A stretch of 64,000 bases of DNA from a virus, in IMG/VR virus record IMGVR_UViG_3300027770_000026, positions 124,001-188,000 of that record; one strand, written 5' to 3'. The notes below the pieces were generated by a model. The model had not been told where the DNA came from. It searched no databases and saw only the letters and a program-made list of their open reading frames with translations. A program made the position numbers and the translations under genes. Positions 24,095-32,830 of the stretch are shown here, piece after piece (the stretch's first letter is position 1; every line of letters starts with the position of its first letter).

Positions 24095-25719
24095 TAGTAA
24101 CTTCTTCCTGTTATCTTTTTGCCCAATGCGCCAATTGGATCGCTCAGTACATCGATTACATCGTGTACCTTGCTTAGTTTTTGTTGATAAGTTTGCCCAA
24201 CGTCAGCTATATCTGCTTTGAATTTTTGAAATCCAGTTAGAGGTTGATCGTCACCTCTGTCGTGCGATCGGCGGCCGTATACTTCGTCGGGACTGCCTTC
24301 AGCTTTAGCTAATACTGCATAATTCACATTTCCGTCGATAGGAAAGTGATGTACTAACCACCAAAACTTATGCTGTTCCACTGTGGAGTTGAATCCGTAA
24401 GTTCCGTCCTGGCGATCAATTACAATAGGCGGGGTTAGTTTGTTACTTTCTAACTTGTACTTAAATGCCTTTACTTCGTCTTTGGGTATGGTTGCAACCA
24501 GTCTGGACAAATCTTTGTTTAGTCCCAAACGGCGTAGCATACCATCTGTTATCTGCACTCGCTTACCTGGACCTTGTGCTAGTTTTGACGGCTTCTTTTC
24601 TGGTTCTTGTGCTGCTTGCGGTGCTGCTTGCGGACGTTGCGGCTGTGGTGCTGCTTGTGGCGCAGGTTGGGGGCGCGGTGGCTGCTGTGGAGCAGCAGGC
24701 GCTTCTGTTAAGTCAACAGAATTAATCCAGTTAACACATTCTGCAACACTCTTGTCCACAGCATTATCCACCGTATGCTCGCCTAGTATGCGTTCAATCA
24801 AAGGTAGCATTGCTGCAACACTTTCGGGAATAGTACTGAAATATGTGCCTAGATTAGTAACGGGCTCTACATATGTTTCCGCAAGATTCTGTGTGTATGC
24901 TTTGTAACCACGCGAACCATTCATTAGCTTGAGGTCTCTGCGGCAGTTAACTTGCTTTTCCTTAAGCAGCTTTAGCAGGGGAACAGTTTTGTTTTCGCAA
25001 ATCTTTTGTGAACGAATTTCGCTTACAAACTTCTTAATGGTGCACAATGTATTTGTAGTTTCTAATATACGCTGTCCCACACGGTCATTCCAATTACCAC
25101 CTTCATCCATGTGGCGTGCCATTGCACGACATCCTGCTAGGTTGACAAATGGAAAGCGAAATCTTTCGCCCTGATTGTTTTCAATGAATAATGCACGAAT
25201 GTTACGACTGCGAGCGCCGTGAACATCGTCGTTAATAATGTCCGCATGCTTGACTTTGATGCGAACATTTTCTAATGCTTGATAGCTACTACGCTTAGTA
25301 CCCGACAATGGAGCAAAGCGACTTTCAGACATTGATTCTTTTGACTGCTTGTCTTGAATTAGGGACTTAATGTCCTTAACTGTCATACCTGACTTGTCTA
25401 GGTCAACTAGATCAAACCCTAGCTGACGGGGTACAGTGTATGCACGTAGGTCACCAACAAACTTAAACCAACGCTTCTTGTCGTTGTTAGCAAACGTATT
25501 GGTTATATTTCTGTTGAAATAAATCTTAAGGTCTGTGGGCTCCATCAGACTGAGAGTAACCATAGTTTCTTTGTCGTTCTGATTAAACAACATGTTGAAA
25601 ATTCTAGCATCGCGAGGGACTAGCGTTGACATGCCCTTCTCGTCAATCATAGTAATGGTTTCAAACCTGTTGCGAATCTTATTAAACAATTCTTCGCAGT
25701 GTTTGTTAGTTAAGTTCAT
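24094..25719 (-). CDS. unknown protein with Pro/Gln-rich linker, near terminase
   Basis: 541 residues in three parts. An N-terminal domain of about 330 residues is helical and basic (KHADIINDDVHGARSRNIRALFIE, LAGCRAMARHMDEGGNW, VNCRRDLKLMNGSRGYK). A linker (about 350-385) is made of Ala, Pro and Gln. A C-terminal domain (about 390-541) includes MLRRLGLNKDLSRL and VEQHKFWWLVHHFP. No enzyme motif is recognised. Position after terL in the head-gene unit and the basic, helical character would fit a DNA-associated or portal-associated protein. The ATG lies five bases after a TAAATA box with no good ribosome binding site. Confidence 0.7.
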   Translation of the reverse strand: MNLTNKHCEELFNKIRNRFETITMIDEKGMSTLVPRDARIFNMLFNQNDKETMVTLSLMEPTDLKIYFNRNITNTFANNDKKRWFKFVGDLRAYTVPRQLGFDLVDLDKSGMTVKDIKSLIQDKQSKESMSESRFAPLSGTKRSSYQALENVRIKVKHADIINDDVHGARSRNIRALFIENNQGERFRFPFVNLAGCRAMARHMDEGGNWNDRVGQRILETTNTLCTIKKFVSEIRSQKICENKTVPLLKLLKEKQVNCRRDLKLMNGSRGYKAYTQNLAETYVEPVTNLGTYFSTIPESVAAMLPLIERILGEHTVDNAVDKSVAECVNWINSVDLTEAPAAPQQPPRPQPAPQAAPQPQRPQAAPQAAQEPEKKPSKLAQGPGKRVQITDGMLRRLGLNKDLSRLVATIPKDEVKAFKYKLESNKLTPPIVIDRQDGTYGFNSTVEQHKFWWLVHHFPIDGNVNYAVLAKAEGSPDEVYGRRSHDRGDDQPLTGFQKFKADIADVGQTYQQKLSKVHDVIDVLSDPIGALGKKITGRSY

Positions 25720-25724
25720 GTTAG

Positions 25725-25732
25725 TATTTACC
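25725..25732 (-). promoter_or_regulatory. late-type promoter (GGTAAATA), leaderless geometry
   Basis: GGTAAATA then CTAAC then the ATG at 25719. Same spacing as the boxes at 12448, 27303 and 50387. Confidence 0.5.
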
Positions 25733-25743
25733 TAAATCCAAAA

Positions 25744-27297
25744 TTAATTGATTGGCCTGCTGAATACAAACGGCATGGGCAAATCATTATCCGTTAGTCT
25801 ATCTTTAATTTCGTCGTACAATCCCTGATCCCATTCGCTAACCAATCTCGCCATGCGTGTTATAAGCAATACAGCGGATACTAAATCGTCTGTTTCGCCC
25901 CATTTAGCCGCAAAACTGCTGCCTTTAGCTTCAAAATTCTTAAGTTCTGATATTAGTGCTGCACTGTGAATCACAATTCTATCAGTTTCCACTAGATTTT
26001 TTAATTTAGCGCATGCAGCTAGCTTTTCCCTGTTGGTTGTAGTGAAGCCTTTGCGTGATCTACCGGGCTCCGTTAGGAACAATCCAGCAAATTTATCTTC
26101 ACCTAGATCTCTTATTACTACAAGTGCTGCTTCGCCCAGTGTATTGTTTTCCACAGTATAATAAATCTTGTCATTTTCCCGTGTGTATTCCAATATCTGT
26201 TGCGTTAATTGGCGTAGTATGTTAACCTGCTGCTCAATTGGCGTCTTATTGTGCTGCCACTCTGCTACCTGATACATGCCCGGCAGTTCAAAGACTTCTA
26301 TTGCAGCCTTGTCGCCGCCTGTACCCAAGCAAGGATCCAGTGCTAGCAAATAGGTCTTACCCGGCTTAGGCTTGCGATACCATCGTATCTGCCCAGTCTT
26401 AAATTGTGGATCAGTTGCTTGCATGCGCGATAAATGTAGTGGGTCAATTAGCGTTTCGCTAGCAATAATGAACTCAAGATCGTGTTCACGCCGGAACTTT
26501 TCATCGCCAATTCTACTGCGTTCTTCTGCTGCCCATTCCTCGTCACGTTCAGGATGTTGGCGCCAATCTGCTTTGAATCCATAAAAGCCATTACGTCCCA
26601 GCATGGTCTTATTGCCATATTCGTCAATACACTTGTTGGCTTCGCGCCAAATATCGCTAAACTGGTCTTCGTCGCTGTTGGGTGTGCTAGTAATAATACA
26701 CTTACCACCCGTACTCAGTGTAGGCGATATGGAAGTCCAAAACTCACGTCCAATACGTGGCTGCACGAATGCAAATTCGTCCGCATACACCAAGCTCAGG
26801 CTCATACCGCGTCCTGTTGTTTCTGTAGTGGTTGCGCTTACAATACGCGAGCCGTTGTCAAATTCTATGCTGCCTTTATTGTAGCTAGTAGATCCTGCAC
26901 GTATAAAGTCAGGTACGCTTTCATACCCAAAACGTATTCTGCTCATGATTTCCTGCGCACCTGTGTACTTGTGCGCAGCGATTAGGATAGTTACGTCAGG
27001 ATTAAACATAGCATACCATATGAGATAGCCCGAAGCACAGGTAGTCTTCCCCGTTTGTCTACTCAGCATGGCTACACAGAATCTGTTATTGTGATATGCG
27101 TTAACTAGGTCTACTTGGAATCCAAACGGATCAAATAGCATGCGTCCCTTAACTGGATGCTGTATGTAAAAGTACTTGCGCATGAAGTACATAGGGCCCG
27201 TAACGGGATCTGCACACAATTGCAATTCGTCCAGTTGGTCCTCTGTAAAAGTCTCAACTTTGTGTGCTTGTTTAACTAGGGCCGGCTGAGAATTCAT
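25744..27297 (-). CDS. 17: terminase large subunit, gp17-like
   Basis: 517 residues (T4 gp17 has 610). The ATPase has a Walker A variant SRQTGKT (79-85), Walker B LSLVYADEFAFV (167-178, Asp173/Glu174) and the coupling motif IITSTPN (201-207). The RNase H-like nuclease follows: LLALDPCLG (Asp321), YYTVENN (Glu383) and DDLVSAVLL near the C-terminus. It packages DNA into the prohead and cuts the concatemer. Compared with T4 it lacks part of the N-terminal region. It lies in the head-gene unit with the putative small subunit at 30000-30479. The ATG is five bases from a TAAATA box and has no Shine-Dalgarno sequence. Confidence 0.95.
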   Translation of the reverse strand: MNSQPALVKQAHKVETFTEDQLDELQLCADPVTGPMYFMRKYFYIQHPVKGRMLFDPFGFQVDLVNAYHNNRFCVAMLSRQTGKTTCASGYLIWYAMFNPDVTILIAAHKYTGAQEIMSRIRFGYESVPDFIRAGSTSYNKGSIEFDNGSRIVSATTTETTGRGMSLSLVYADEFAFVQPRIGREFWTSISPTLSTGGKCIITSTPNSDEDQFSDIWREANKCIDEYGNKTMLGRNGFYGFKADWRQHPERDEEWAAEERSRIGDEKFRREHDLEFIIASETLIDPLHLSRMQATDPQFKTGQIRWYRKPKPGKTYLLALDPCLGTGGDKAAIEVFELPGMYQVAEWQHNKTPIEQQVNILRQLTQQILEYTRENDKIYYTVENNTLGEAALVVIRDLGEDKFAGLFLTEPGRSRKGFTTTNREKLAACAKLKNLVETDRIVIHSAALISELKNFEAKGSSFAAKWGETDDLVSAVLLITRMARLVSEWDQGLYDEIKDRLTDNDLPMPFVFSRPIN

Positions 27298-27302
27298 AAC
27301 AG

Positions 27303-27310
27303 TATTTACT
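27303..27310 (-). promoter_or_regulatory. late-type promoter (AGTAAATA) of terL, leaderless geometry
   Basis: AGTAAATA then CTGTT then the terL ATG at 27297. No purine-rich ribosome binding site is present in the preceding bases. Confidence 0.5.
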
Positions 27311-27351
27311 TTGGGCTCAGATAGCTTATTTTTTATTCCTATTATATTTCT

Positions 27352-27891
27352 TTATAGATTATGATAAAACTCTTCACCATCAATTTCTAGATCGTTATTA
27401 TATCTTACCGTTATTTCAATGGCAGGAGTATTCATGTGCATACTGTGAAAGATTACCGTAGGAACAACTATTATAATTGTTTCGCCTGTTGAGTTATTTT
27501 TCCACAAGCTTTCCATATTAGCATTATTTTTTTTATCTTTTAAACGTTTCCAGCTAGTAGTGGAAATTAATTTATCAAATAATGATTGCAACGTTATTTC
27601 GGCAATTTCGTCGTCTTCCGGTGGGGGAGTTTTACTGCGCTGTAACGCATCTTGTGCTGCTTGTTTCTTAGCACGGAATGCGCCAAGGTCAACTACATCA
27701 CCTTCACGCAAGGTAGATTTAATCTTTAGTAAGGTCCAACTAGCATCTGCGTCGCTAGCAAACATACGCATTGCATCATCTATATGCATGGCTACGATGT
27801 TGTAAGACTTACTTACATATTGCTCTGCATCTTCCCGAGACATGGGTAGTGGGTCAATGCTACGGTAAGCCTTGTCAGGATTATGAACCAC
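27352..27891 (-). CDS. unknown protein, possibly made as a -1 frameshift product
   Basis: 179 residues from a GTG at 27891; the frame is open further upstream to the A9G run at 27933-27942. The protein begins VHNPDKAYRSIDPLPMSREDAEQYV, has a middle helical part (AFRAKKQAAQDALQR) and a C-terminal beta-rich part (GETIIIVVPTVIFHS, PAIEITVRYNNDLEIDG). No family recognised. There is no ATG near the start, the nearest purine-rich stretch is 19 bases before the GTG, and the GTG lies in the arm of a hairpin. It may therefore be translated by -1 frameshifting from the preceding gene, from the GTG, or from the ATG at 27843. Confidence 0.6.
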   Translation of the reverse strand: MVHNPDKAYRSIDPLPMSREDAEQYVSKSYNIVAMHIDDAMRMFASDADASWTLLKIKSTLREGDVVDLGAFRAKKQAAQDALQRSKTPPPEDDEIAEITLQSLFDKLISTTSWKRLKDKKNNANMESLWKNNSTGETIIIVVPTVIFHSMHMNTPAIEITVRYNNDLEIDGEEFYHNL

Positions 27892-27942
27892 AACATAATC
27901 GCGTGGTTCACCTCTCGTTCCTGAATTAATTACTTTTTTTTT
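27884..27942 (-). promoter_or_regulatory. slippery A9G run plus hairpin: candidate -1 frameshift site
   Basis: In the reading frame of the 490-codon gene the last codons are AAA AAA AAG TAA, containing A_AAA_AAG, the heptamer used in E. coli dnaX. AAGG lies a few bases upstream. A slip of -1 enters directly the open frame of the next gene with no stop in between. An 8-bp perfect hairpin (27903-27910 with 27884-27891, 11-base loop) follows 22 bases downstream. Confidence 0.5.
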
Positions 27943-29402
27943 GAGCCTTCTTTAATTTTGTCAGCTATCTTGTGTGCTTTGGTAATTGTGCTTTTTTCCA
28001 ATGGTGGCTTGTCGCCTGTTGCTTTCATTGCAGCAGCCATCCCAATTGCATACTTGTTCTTAGCTTTCTTTTTCTTAGCTTCGTTTACACTTTCCGTAGC
28101 TTGTCTTCTCAACAATGCAGGTGTTCTTTCGTCATGCGGACCGTAGTATCCTGCTTCTTCGGCTTCTTTGCTACCTTTGTATTCCTTTGGTGCTGGCTCA
28201 TCTATTTCATCTTCTACATTTGATGCAGTCATGCTTAAAGAATATTTGTCCAACAATTCTAATGCAGCATCGTCATGTCGACGATTGCCGGTATTGTCAT
28301 ACGCTAACTTGTGTTGTGCATAACGCTTCATGTCGGCTGCTGCTTCTGGACCGTGTGCATCGGTTACTGCAATGACAACCTGCAGTGCTTCGTGTTTAGC
28401 TCTTGCACGGGCCTCTGAATCTTCCTGAGCATCCTTCTCTGTGCCGTAGTGACGTGCATAACGATTCCACATGTCTCTGAGAGAAAGTTCTTCGCCTTCT
28501 TGTTCGGCAACTGGCATAGGACGACCGCGTCCATGTGTGCCGTGCGATAGCTTTTCAGGATGCGCTGCTGGCCCCATGCCTGCACGTTGTGCTGCTGGTA
28601 CATCTAAGGCTGCTAGTTTGTCTGGGCTAAATCTGTTGTCTCTGCTGAGATCTAGACTTACTCCTCTACCCTTACCCGGACCTGTATCACCTACCAGATG
28701 CTTCATGTCACTAAATGCTTCCTGCACTACATAAACAGGCGATTGTGTCATCACACGGTTTTCAATTACGGGATACACTTTGATGAATCCGTCCTGATTA
28801 CGAACTGCGTATTCACGCGAGCCGTCAATGAACGATTTTGCACCTTCGCTAATTGCACGACCCACAGCACTCATGTCTAGTTCATCTGCATAGTGCTGAA
28901 TCTTAGTTGCTTTCCATTCCTGCATGAGACGATCTTCCATGAGATCGTCTTCTGACTTGGGAAGTGGATTATCGCCGTGACCTGCCTTTGTTACCTTATT
29001 AGGAGTACTAGCTGTGTGGTCAGTGTTAACAATGTCCAACAAGTTCTTCATGGTCTTAGGCTTTGGTGCATTTGCTAATGCTTCTTCTACTTGCTCTTCC
29101 ATTACTGCACCGCATGATGCTTCTTCTGCGTGCTCGTATTCCGGTAATGCACCAAGTCCCGACTTCTGCATGATTGCTCGCATTGCACCCGATGGTAGTT
29201 CCTGTGCCGCCACCTTTACTACAGGAGCTGCAACAGGCTCTTCATGAGCATGCGCTGGGCTCATGCCCGACAGCTTTTGAAGTATTGCAATCAGTTCGTT
29301 TGGATCTTCACTACGTATTGTAGTATTTTGCATTACACCATCTCCACTTGGGTCGCTCTCATTGGAGCGTGTGTCGATGTTTAAATTGTATTTTGTTGGC
29401 AT
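27930..29402 (-). CDS. probable virion or core protein with basic C-terminal module
   Basis: 490 residues. It starts MPTKYNLNIDTRSNESDPSGDG and DPNELIAILQKLSGM, then a long polar region with several possible I/L-x-E cleavage points, a domain around 160-235 (ADELDMSAVGRAISEGAKSF, VIENRVMTQSPVYVVQEAFSD), a helical segment (about 300-380) and a lysine-rich C-terminal module (NKYAIGMAAAMKATGDKPP then ITKAHKIADKIKEGSKKK). The last module resembles C-termini of other aquatic phage proteins known to me. Position among head and packaging genes suggests an internal or core protein. GAGG lies eight bases before the ATG. The gene ends at a slippery A9G run. Confidence 0.7.
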   Translation of the reverse strand: MPTKYNLNIDTRSNESDPSGDGVMQNTTIRSEDPNELIAILQKLSGMSPAHAHEEPVAAPVVKVAAQELPSGAMRAIMQKSGLGALPEYEHAEEASCGAVMEEQVEEALANAPKPKTMKNLLDIVNTDHTASTPNKVTKAGHGDNPLPKSEDDLMEDRLMQEWKATKIQHYADELDMSAVGRAISEGAKSFIDGSREYAVRNQDGFIKVYPVIENRVMTQSPVYVVQEAFSDMKHLVGDTGPGKGRGVSLDLSRDNRFSPDKLAALDVPAAQRAGMGPAAHPEKLSHGTHGRGRPMPVAEQEGEELSLRDMWNRYARHYGTEKDAQEDSEARARAKHEALQVVIAVTDAHGPEAAADMKRYAQHKLAYDNTGNRRHDDAALELLDKYSLSMTASNVEDEIDEPAPKEYKGSKEAEEAGYYGPHDERTPALLRRQATESVNEAKKKKAKNKYAIGMAAAMKATGDKPPLEKSTITKAHKIADKIKEGSKKK

Positions 29403-29419
29403 TGTTTATTCCTCAAGCC

Positions 29420-29980
29420 TTATAGTTTCGGACGCGATTTATTACCCAGTGGGCTCATGTTCTTTGAGCCGTACACAGGGCCAGCGTCAGCTTTGGGCTT
29501 ACCGCCTGCAATTTCATATTTGAATTCACTCTTGTTCTTCTTGACCAGTTCCTGATTATACTCGTCGCCGTAATACTTTTTACCGTCTTCTGTCTTTTCG
29601 TAGTCGGTACCTAGTACTGCTTTGCCGCTCAGTTCCTTTTCTTCACGATCAGTTTCTAAGGGTTCTTCTGGTGTGCGAACAATAATCTTGTTCATGGTAA
29701 TCTTCAATCCATTTGCTAGCACGTCACGTATTGACTCGCGAGCAGCGGGAAGCCCCAACACTACATCTACCATGTAAACTTCTGTGGGACCAATATCTGC
29801 AAAGTCCAGCGCACGACCTTGTAGGATTGTTTTCTTGACAGTTCCTACTTTCTTAACGTCAAATTTAGCGAGAAGCGATTCCATTTTGTCCTGCATGTCG
29901 GCGTCCACCGGTACAGCAAACTTAATACGGAATATGTATTCCTTCTCAGCTTCTTCGATATATTCAAATAGTTTTTTCAT
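29420..29980 (-). CDS. conserved aquatic-phage virion-associated protein with capsid-targeting-like N-terminus
   Basis: 186 residues from the ATG at 29980; upstream in-frame codons overlap the next gene and lack support. The N-terminus MKKLFEYIEEA closely matches the T4 internal-protein capsid-targeting pattern (MKxxxE[FY]IxEA). A compact domain follows (EYIFRIKFAVPVDADMQDKMESLLAKF, ALDFADIGPTEVYMVDVVLGLP, VLANGLKITMNKIIVRTP) of mixed alpha/beta type known from marine phage head regions. The tail is charged and disordered (YYGDEYNQELVKKNKSEF). Probably inside the head. A GCTAAATA promoter lies 20 bases upstream. Confidence 0.7.
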   Translation of the reverse strand: MKKLFEYIEEAEKEYIFRIKFAVPVDADMQDKMESLLAKFDVKKVGTVKKTILQGRALDFADIGPTEVYMVDVVLGLPAARESIRDVLANGLKITMNKIIVRTPEEPLETDREEKELSGKAVLGTDYEKTEDGKKYYGDEYNQELVKKNKSEFKYEIAGGKPKADAGPVYGSKNMSPLGNKSRPKL

Positions 29981-29999
29981 AATGATAGCCCTTGATGCT

Positions 30000-30479
30000 T
30001 TATTTAGCGTTTTCTTTTGAATTCTTAATGGTTGCGAGTAATTGATTTCTATTCCCCACAATACGACCCTGTGTTTCAGTCACGCCGTTAGGTCCATTTG
30101 TGCTGCTAGCTTTGGCCCGCAAGGCCTGCAATTGCAAGCTTACTGTGCGCAGTTTAGCGTCAGTCTTACCCTGCTTGGCGTCTAGCGCAGTCTTTAATAA
30201 TTGCGCCGCAACTGCTAATAGCTCTGCACTATGGCGCGGTTCTACGTTCATTGCTAGCTCTTTAATTTCCCTGTACGTGGCCATTGCTTCGTCTGCAATG
30301 TGATCCACTTCCCCTTCTGTTTCGGGAATGTTGCGTACCTGAGGTAATGCTTTGTCTACACGGGTACCTAAATCATTTAATTCTGATTCCTCTGTAATTT
30401 CTAAGGGCAATGCAAAATCCGTAGTTTCCCCGCTTGCCACAGTTGACATATTAAACAATTCTTCTAATTGTTTGTTCAT
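30000..30479 (-). CDS. 16: probable terminase small subunit, gp16-like
   Basis: 159 residues (T4 gp16 has 164). An acidic N-terminal region is followed by two long antiparallel helices (DEAMATYREIKELAMNV then PRHSAELLAVAAQLLKTAL, and AKLRTVSLQLQALRAK). The order helix, PRH, helix resembles the central oligomerisation domain of T4 gp16, where SPRHMEVFATL occupies the same place. The C-terminal part is polar. Context supports it: coupled by a four-base overlap to the gp4-like gene, and terL lies downstream in the same orientation. It would bind the packaging initiation site and regulate TerL. Similarity is modest. Confidence 0.55.
   Translation of the reverse strand: MNKQLEELFNMSTVASGETTDFALPLEITEESELNDLGTRVDKALPQVRNIPETEGEVDHIADEAMATYREIKELAMNVEPRHSAELLAVAAQLLKTALDAKQGKTDAKLRTVSLQLQALRAKASSTNGPNGVTETQGRIVGNRNQLLATIKNSKENAK
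30001..30008 (-). promoter_or_regulatory. late-type promoter (GCTAAATA)
   Basis: GCTAAATA overlapping the end of the putative small terminase gene, 20 bases before the ATG at 29980, with AAGGG in the short leader. Confidence 0.5.
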
Positions 30480-30901
30480 TTTTTAAACAAATCCTTTTCA
30501 TTTATCACGCGAAAGAAAATTCCCTTTTGCTTGCACCAGGATGCTGCTGCTTGCCATTTAACATAGTTAAGTGCAACTGCTGCTTGATTCTGTATATTCT
30601 TGCCGGCTGCTTCCATATATGTCTGACTCGAAGGTTTAATTTCTATAAGCTCTGCATGTTGTTTACCATTTTTATCCTGGTACACGATAAAAATGTCGGG
30701 TATATATACTGTGTGTTTTCCCGTAAATGGATTCTTGTAGGGTATTTGTATGCACTCGCTAGCCCATTGTACTACAGATGGATGATTATCTGCAAATCTG
30801 AAGAATGCTAATTCCCAGCTAGAACGATATTTTGGCACACGGTTACCCGCATACTTCTCGGGGTTTCTAGGCTGGAAGTTGCCCTTCATCCACTTTCCCA
30901 T
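30476..30901 (-). CDS. 4: head completion nuclease, gp4-like
   Basis: 141 residues (T4 gp4 has about 150). A PD-(D/E)xK fold is clear: SSWELAFFRF (Glu30), VYIPDIFIVY (Asp69) and LIEIKP (Glu87-x-Lys89), the same arrangement as TnsA-like endonucleases. T4 gp4 acts late in head completion, after packaging, together with gp2. The ATG overlaps the stop of the upstream gene by one base (TAATG), and the stop overlaps the next gene by four (ATGA), so the small genes 30.0-31.5 kb are translated as a block. Confidence 0.85.
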   Translation of the reverse strand: MGKWMKGNFQPRNPEKYAGNRVPKYRSSWELAFFRFADNHPSVVQWASECIQIPYKNPFTGKHTVYIPDIFIVYQDKNGKQHAELIEIKPSSQTYMEAAGKNIQNQAAVALNYVKWQAAASWCKQKGIFFRVINEKDLFKK

Positions 30902-31245
30902 TACACTACTAACCTACTATATACTTGATTAGTTACCACTGGTGATTCGTATCCTACGTAGCTGCTGCTTGCACGGGCAATATTCATTAGGTACGCTGTT
31001 AGCTGCTGCATCTCTGCACTGTCGGCACCGTTATACGTTTTTAATAAATCCAGCACATCTACTTTTGATCCGCCGTTATCTATTGTGGTACTAATTAGTG
31101 CGCCCGCTAGCAGTTCTGCAGCAGTTGCAGTAAAGTTTCTACGTTCAAACCAAACTTTAACAATATTAAAGATATCAGTGGAAACTGTATATCCTTTAAG
31201 GCTTGTACTTTGTCCCGGTGTGTTATTGATATTAGTAATGGCCAT
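30901..31245 (-). CDS. small virion-region protein, unknown
   Basis: 114 residues. The start MAITNINNTPGQSTSLKGYTV is followed by two helical stretches (DIFNIVKVWFERRNFTATAAELLAG, SAEMQQLTAYLMNIARASSSYVG) and a short tail. No motif is recognised. Coupling by overlap to the gp4-like gene and location between tail and packaging genes point to a head or head-tail structural or assembly protein. The start ATG is one base after the stop of the preceding gene. Confidence 0.65.
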   Translation of the reverse strand: MAITNINNTPGQSTSLKGYTVSTDIFNIVKVWFERRNFTATAAELLAGALISTTIDNGGSKVDVLDLLKTYNGADSAEMQQLTAYLMNIARASSSYVGYESPVVTNQVYSRLVV

Positions 31246-31246
31246 T

Positions 31247-31549
31247 TTAAATTCCTGGAGGTCCCGGTGGTTGTGGATTTATTATTACCCCATCCCCGTC
31301 TGACTTTACCGCACCCGGCACAGTGGTTGCTGCAACACGCGACGATTTAGTGTTGGACACAATCTGATTAGTGGATGTAGGTTTTGCCACCGTGGTAGTT
31401 GTTTTGGGCAGTATGTTAGATTTTGCAACTGCGGTAGCAGTCACAGTCATTGTACCGTCTGCCGCAATAGCAACCTTATTAACATACTTTGTGCTGGTAT
31501 TATCGCCTTGATAACGTGCAGGCTGTGATACTGTTGTGTTAACCGCCAT
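31247..31549 (-). CDS. small Thr/Val-rich protein with Pro/Gly tail, unknown
   Basis: 100 residues of low complexity. Residues 3-60 are rich in Thr, Val and Ala in a strand-like pattern (TMTVTATAVAKSN, TTTVAKPTSTNQIVSN). The C-terminus is Asp/Gly then NPQPPGPPGI. It overlaps the end of the gp54-like gene by 11 bases. The composition suggests an extended virion protein, but no family can be named. Confidence 0.55.
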   Translation of the reverse strand: MAVNTTVSQPARYQGDNTSTKYVNKVAIAADGTMTVTATAVAKSNILPKTTTTVAKPTSTNQIVSNTKSSRVAATTVPGAVKSDGDGVIINPQPPGPPGI

Positions 31550-32801
31550 TTTTAGTAGTACTCTTATTTGGGAATATCTTGTTAGTAACTGCAGATATTG
31601 CGGTATTCTGAATAGTATTCTTAACCACTGTACCTAATTCTGATTTAACACCGGGAACAAAGTTCTTATTACTAATAGTTTTAGCAATGCCAATTGCACT
31701 GATCAGATCGCTTAAGCGAGGGCGACCTTTGGTAATGTTACCAATGATTCCTTCTGCACGATCTAGTAGTCCACCCGGGCCTAATAGTGAACGTGGGCTA
31801 CCACGCATTAATGGACTAGAATGATTGTCATAAAATCTCACTGCATCCAGTATGCTTGCTGCTGATACTTGATCCATATAGCTCACGCCTTCGTACGCTA
31901 TGGACATTTTACAAGTAGCTGTACCGTTTTGCGAATAGTCAAAGCTATCGTGGTCCCAGCCTGTGATACGAGGATTGTGCAGTACTATCATGCTGGCTTG
32001 CTTTTGTCCCAGCGGGAATATTTCAATTGCTTTGAGCAAGTGATAGGATTTATCCACGCCAGTTGAATGGAATACTGAACCGTTTGCGCCCCATGCATCG
32101 CTAAACATTGTGCCCACTGTGTCTGCTGTGGTAATTGATTGTAGCAGTAGGGGATACTTTAATGCCATATCCCATTCTGCGCCCGGACGTGGTGTGGATG
32201 TGTCGTCAGTTTGAGTCTGAGAAACTTTATTTGCTTCCGCAGTATTACTGACAGATTTTTTGAAAATTGATTTAACAGCATTACCTACTGCGTTAATTAA
32301 TTTAGAAAATGGATCTCTCATTTTGTTTGGGGAATCAGTACCACTTTTAATAATATATTTGGTACCATCGGCAAAATACCAATTGTAATAAAATGCCCAG
32401 AATGCCCAAATGATATCGCTTGTGTCGTCGTGGAACGTGACGTTTATGGGCTTGTACTTGATCTTTTTATAACTGATTGCAACCTTGTTATATTGATTGT
32501 GTACTGTGTGGTCAATGTCAAAGCTTGGCAGGTCAATGCTCTTGGTTAGTACGCTGAGTACATCGCTATTACGTTGACTACCAATTGTTTCCGCAAATTC
32601 TTTGGCTTCGTACACATTGTTAAGTGCGTCAGTATTAAACACAAAGTTAACGTGGAACATGCCCTTAAACTTAGGGCTGCGGATCATGTCTTCTGCTGTG
32701 AAAACTTTAGCTGCGTGTGACCAATCCTGGACTCCATCCTGGGCCGTAATGCCGGAAGTAAATCCCTTGATCTCTCGCTTTAAAAAACTGCCTATGCCCA
32801 T
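31539..32801 (-). CDS. 54: tail-tube-fold protein, probable baseplate/tube junction (gp54-like)
   Basis: 420 residues (T4 gp54 has 320). The first half has tail-tube-superfamily features: FHVNFVFNTDALN, then VLTKSIDLPSFDIDHTVHNQYNKVAI, then YKPINVTFHDDTSDIIWAFWAFYYNWYF, the order seen in T4 gp19/gp54/gp48-type proteins, where an extended loop stacks on the next ring. The segment FPLGQKQASMIVLHNPRITGWDHDSFDYSQN completes the fold. A basic C-terminal extension follows. It would start tube polymerisation on the baseplate. Gene 19-like and sheath genes lie directly upstream. It has a TATAAATA late promoter and GGAG. Confidence 0.7.
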   Translation of the reverse strand: MGIGSFLKREIKGFTSGITAQDGVQDWSHAAKVFTAEDMIRSPKFKGMFHVNFVFNTDALNNVYEAKEFAETIGSQRNSDVLSVLTKSIDLPSFDIDHTVHNQYNKVAISYKKIKYKPINVTFHDDTSDIIWAFWAFYYNWYFADGTKYIIKSGTDSPNKMRDPFSKLINAVGNAVKSIFKKSVSNTAEANKVSQTQTDDTSTPRPGAEWDMALKYPLLLQSITTADTVGTMFSDAWGANGSVFHSTGVDKSYHLLKAIEIFPLGQKQASMIVLHNPRITGWDHDSFDYSQNGTATCKMSIAYEGVSYMDQVSAASILDAVRFYDNHSSPLMRGSPRSLLGPGGLLDRAEGIIGNITKGRPRLSDLISAIGIAKTISNKNFVPGVKSELGTVVKNTIQNTAISAVTNKIFPNKSTTKNGG

Positions 32802-32819
32802 ATGTGTATCTCCATATGT

Positions 32820-32827
32820 TATTTATA
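32820..32827 (-). promoter_or_regulatory. late promoter, exact T4 consensus TATAAATA
   Basis: TATAAATA on the minus strand 18 bases before the ATG at 32801, with GGAG in the leader. It is the only perfect T4 late octamer I found in the window. Confidence 0.7.
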
Positions 32828-32830
32828 GCC

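Noticed and set aside
29981-30061. N-terminal extension of the 29420-29980 protein
   Set aside because: The extension runs into the putative small terminase gene and through the GCTAAATA box; the ATG at 29980 gives a capsid-targeting-like N-terminus.
32801-32817. A tiny leaderless ORF beginning four bases after TATAAATA
   Set aside because: It would encode only seven residues before a stop, and the real gene has GGAG and an ATG at 32801.
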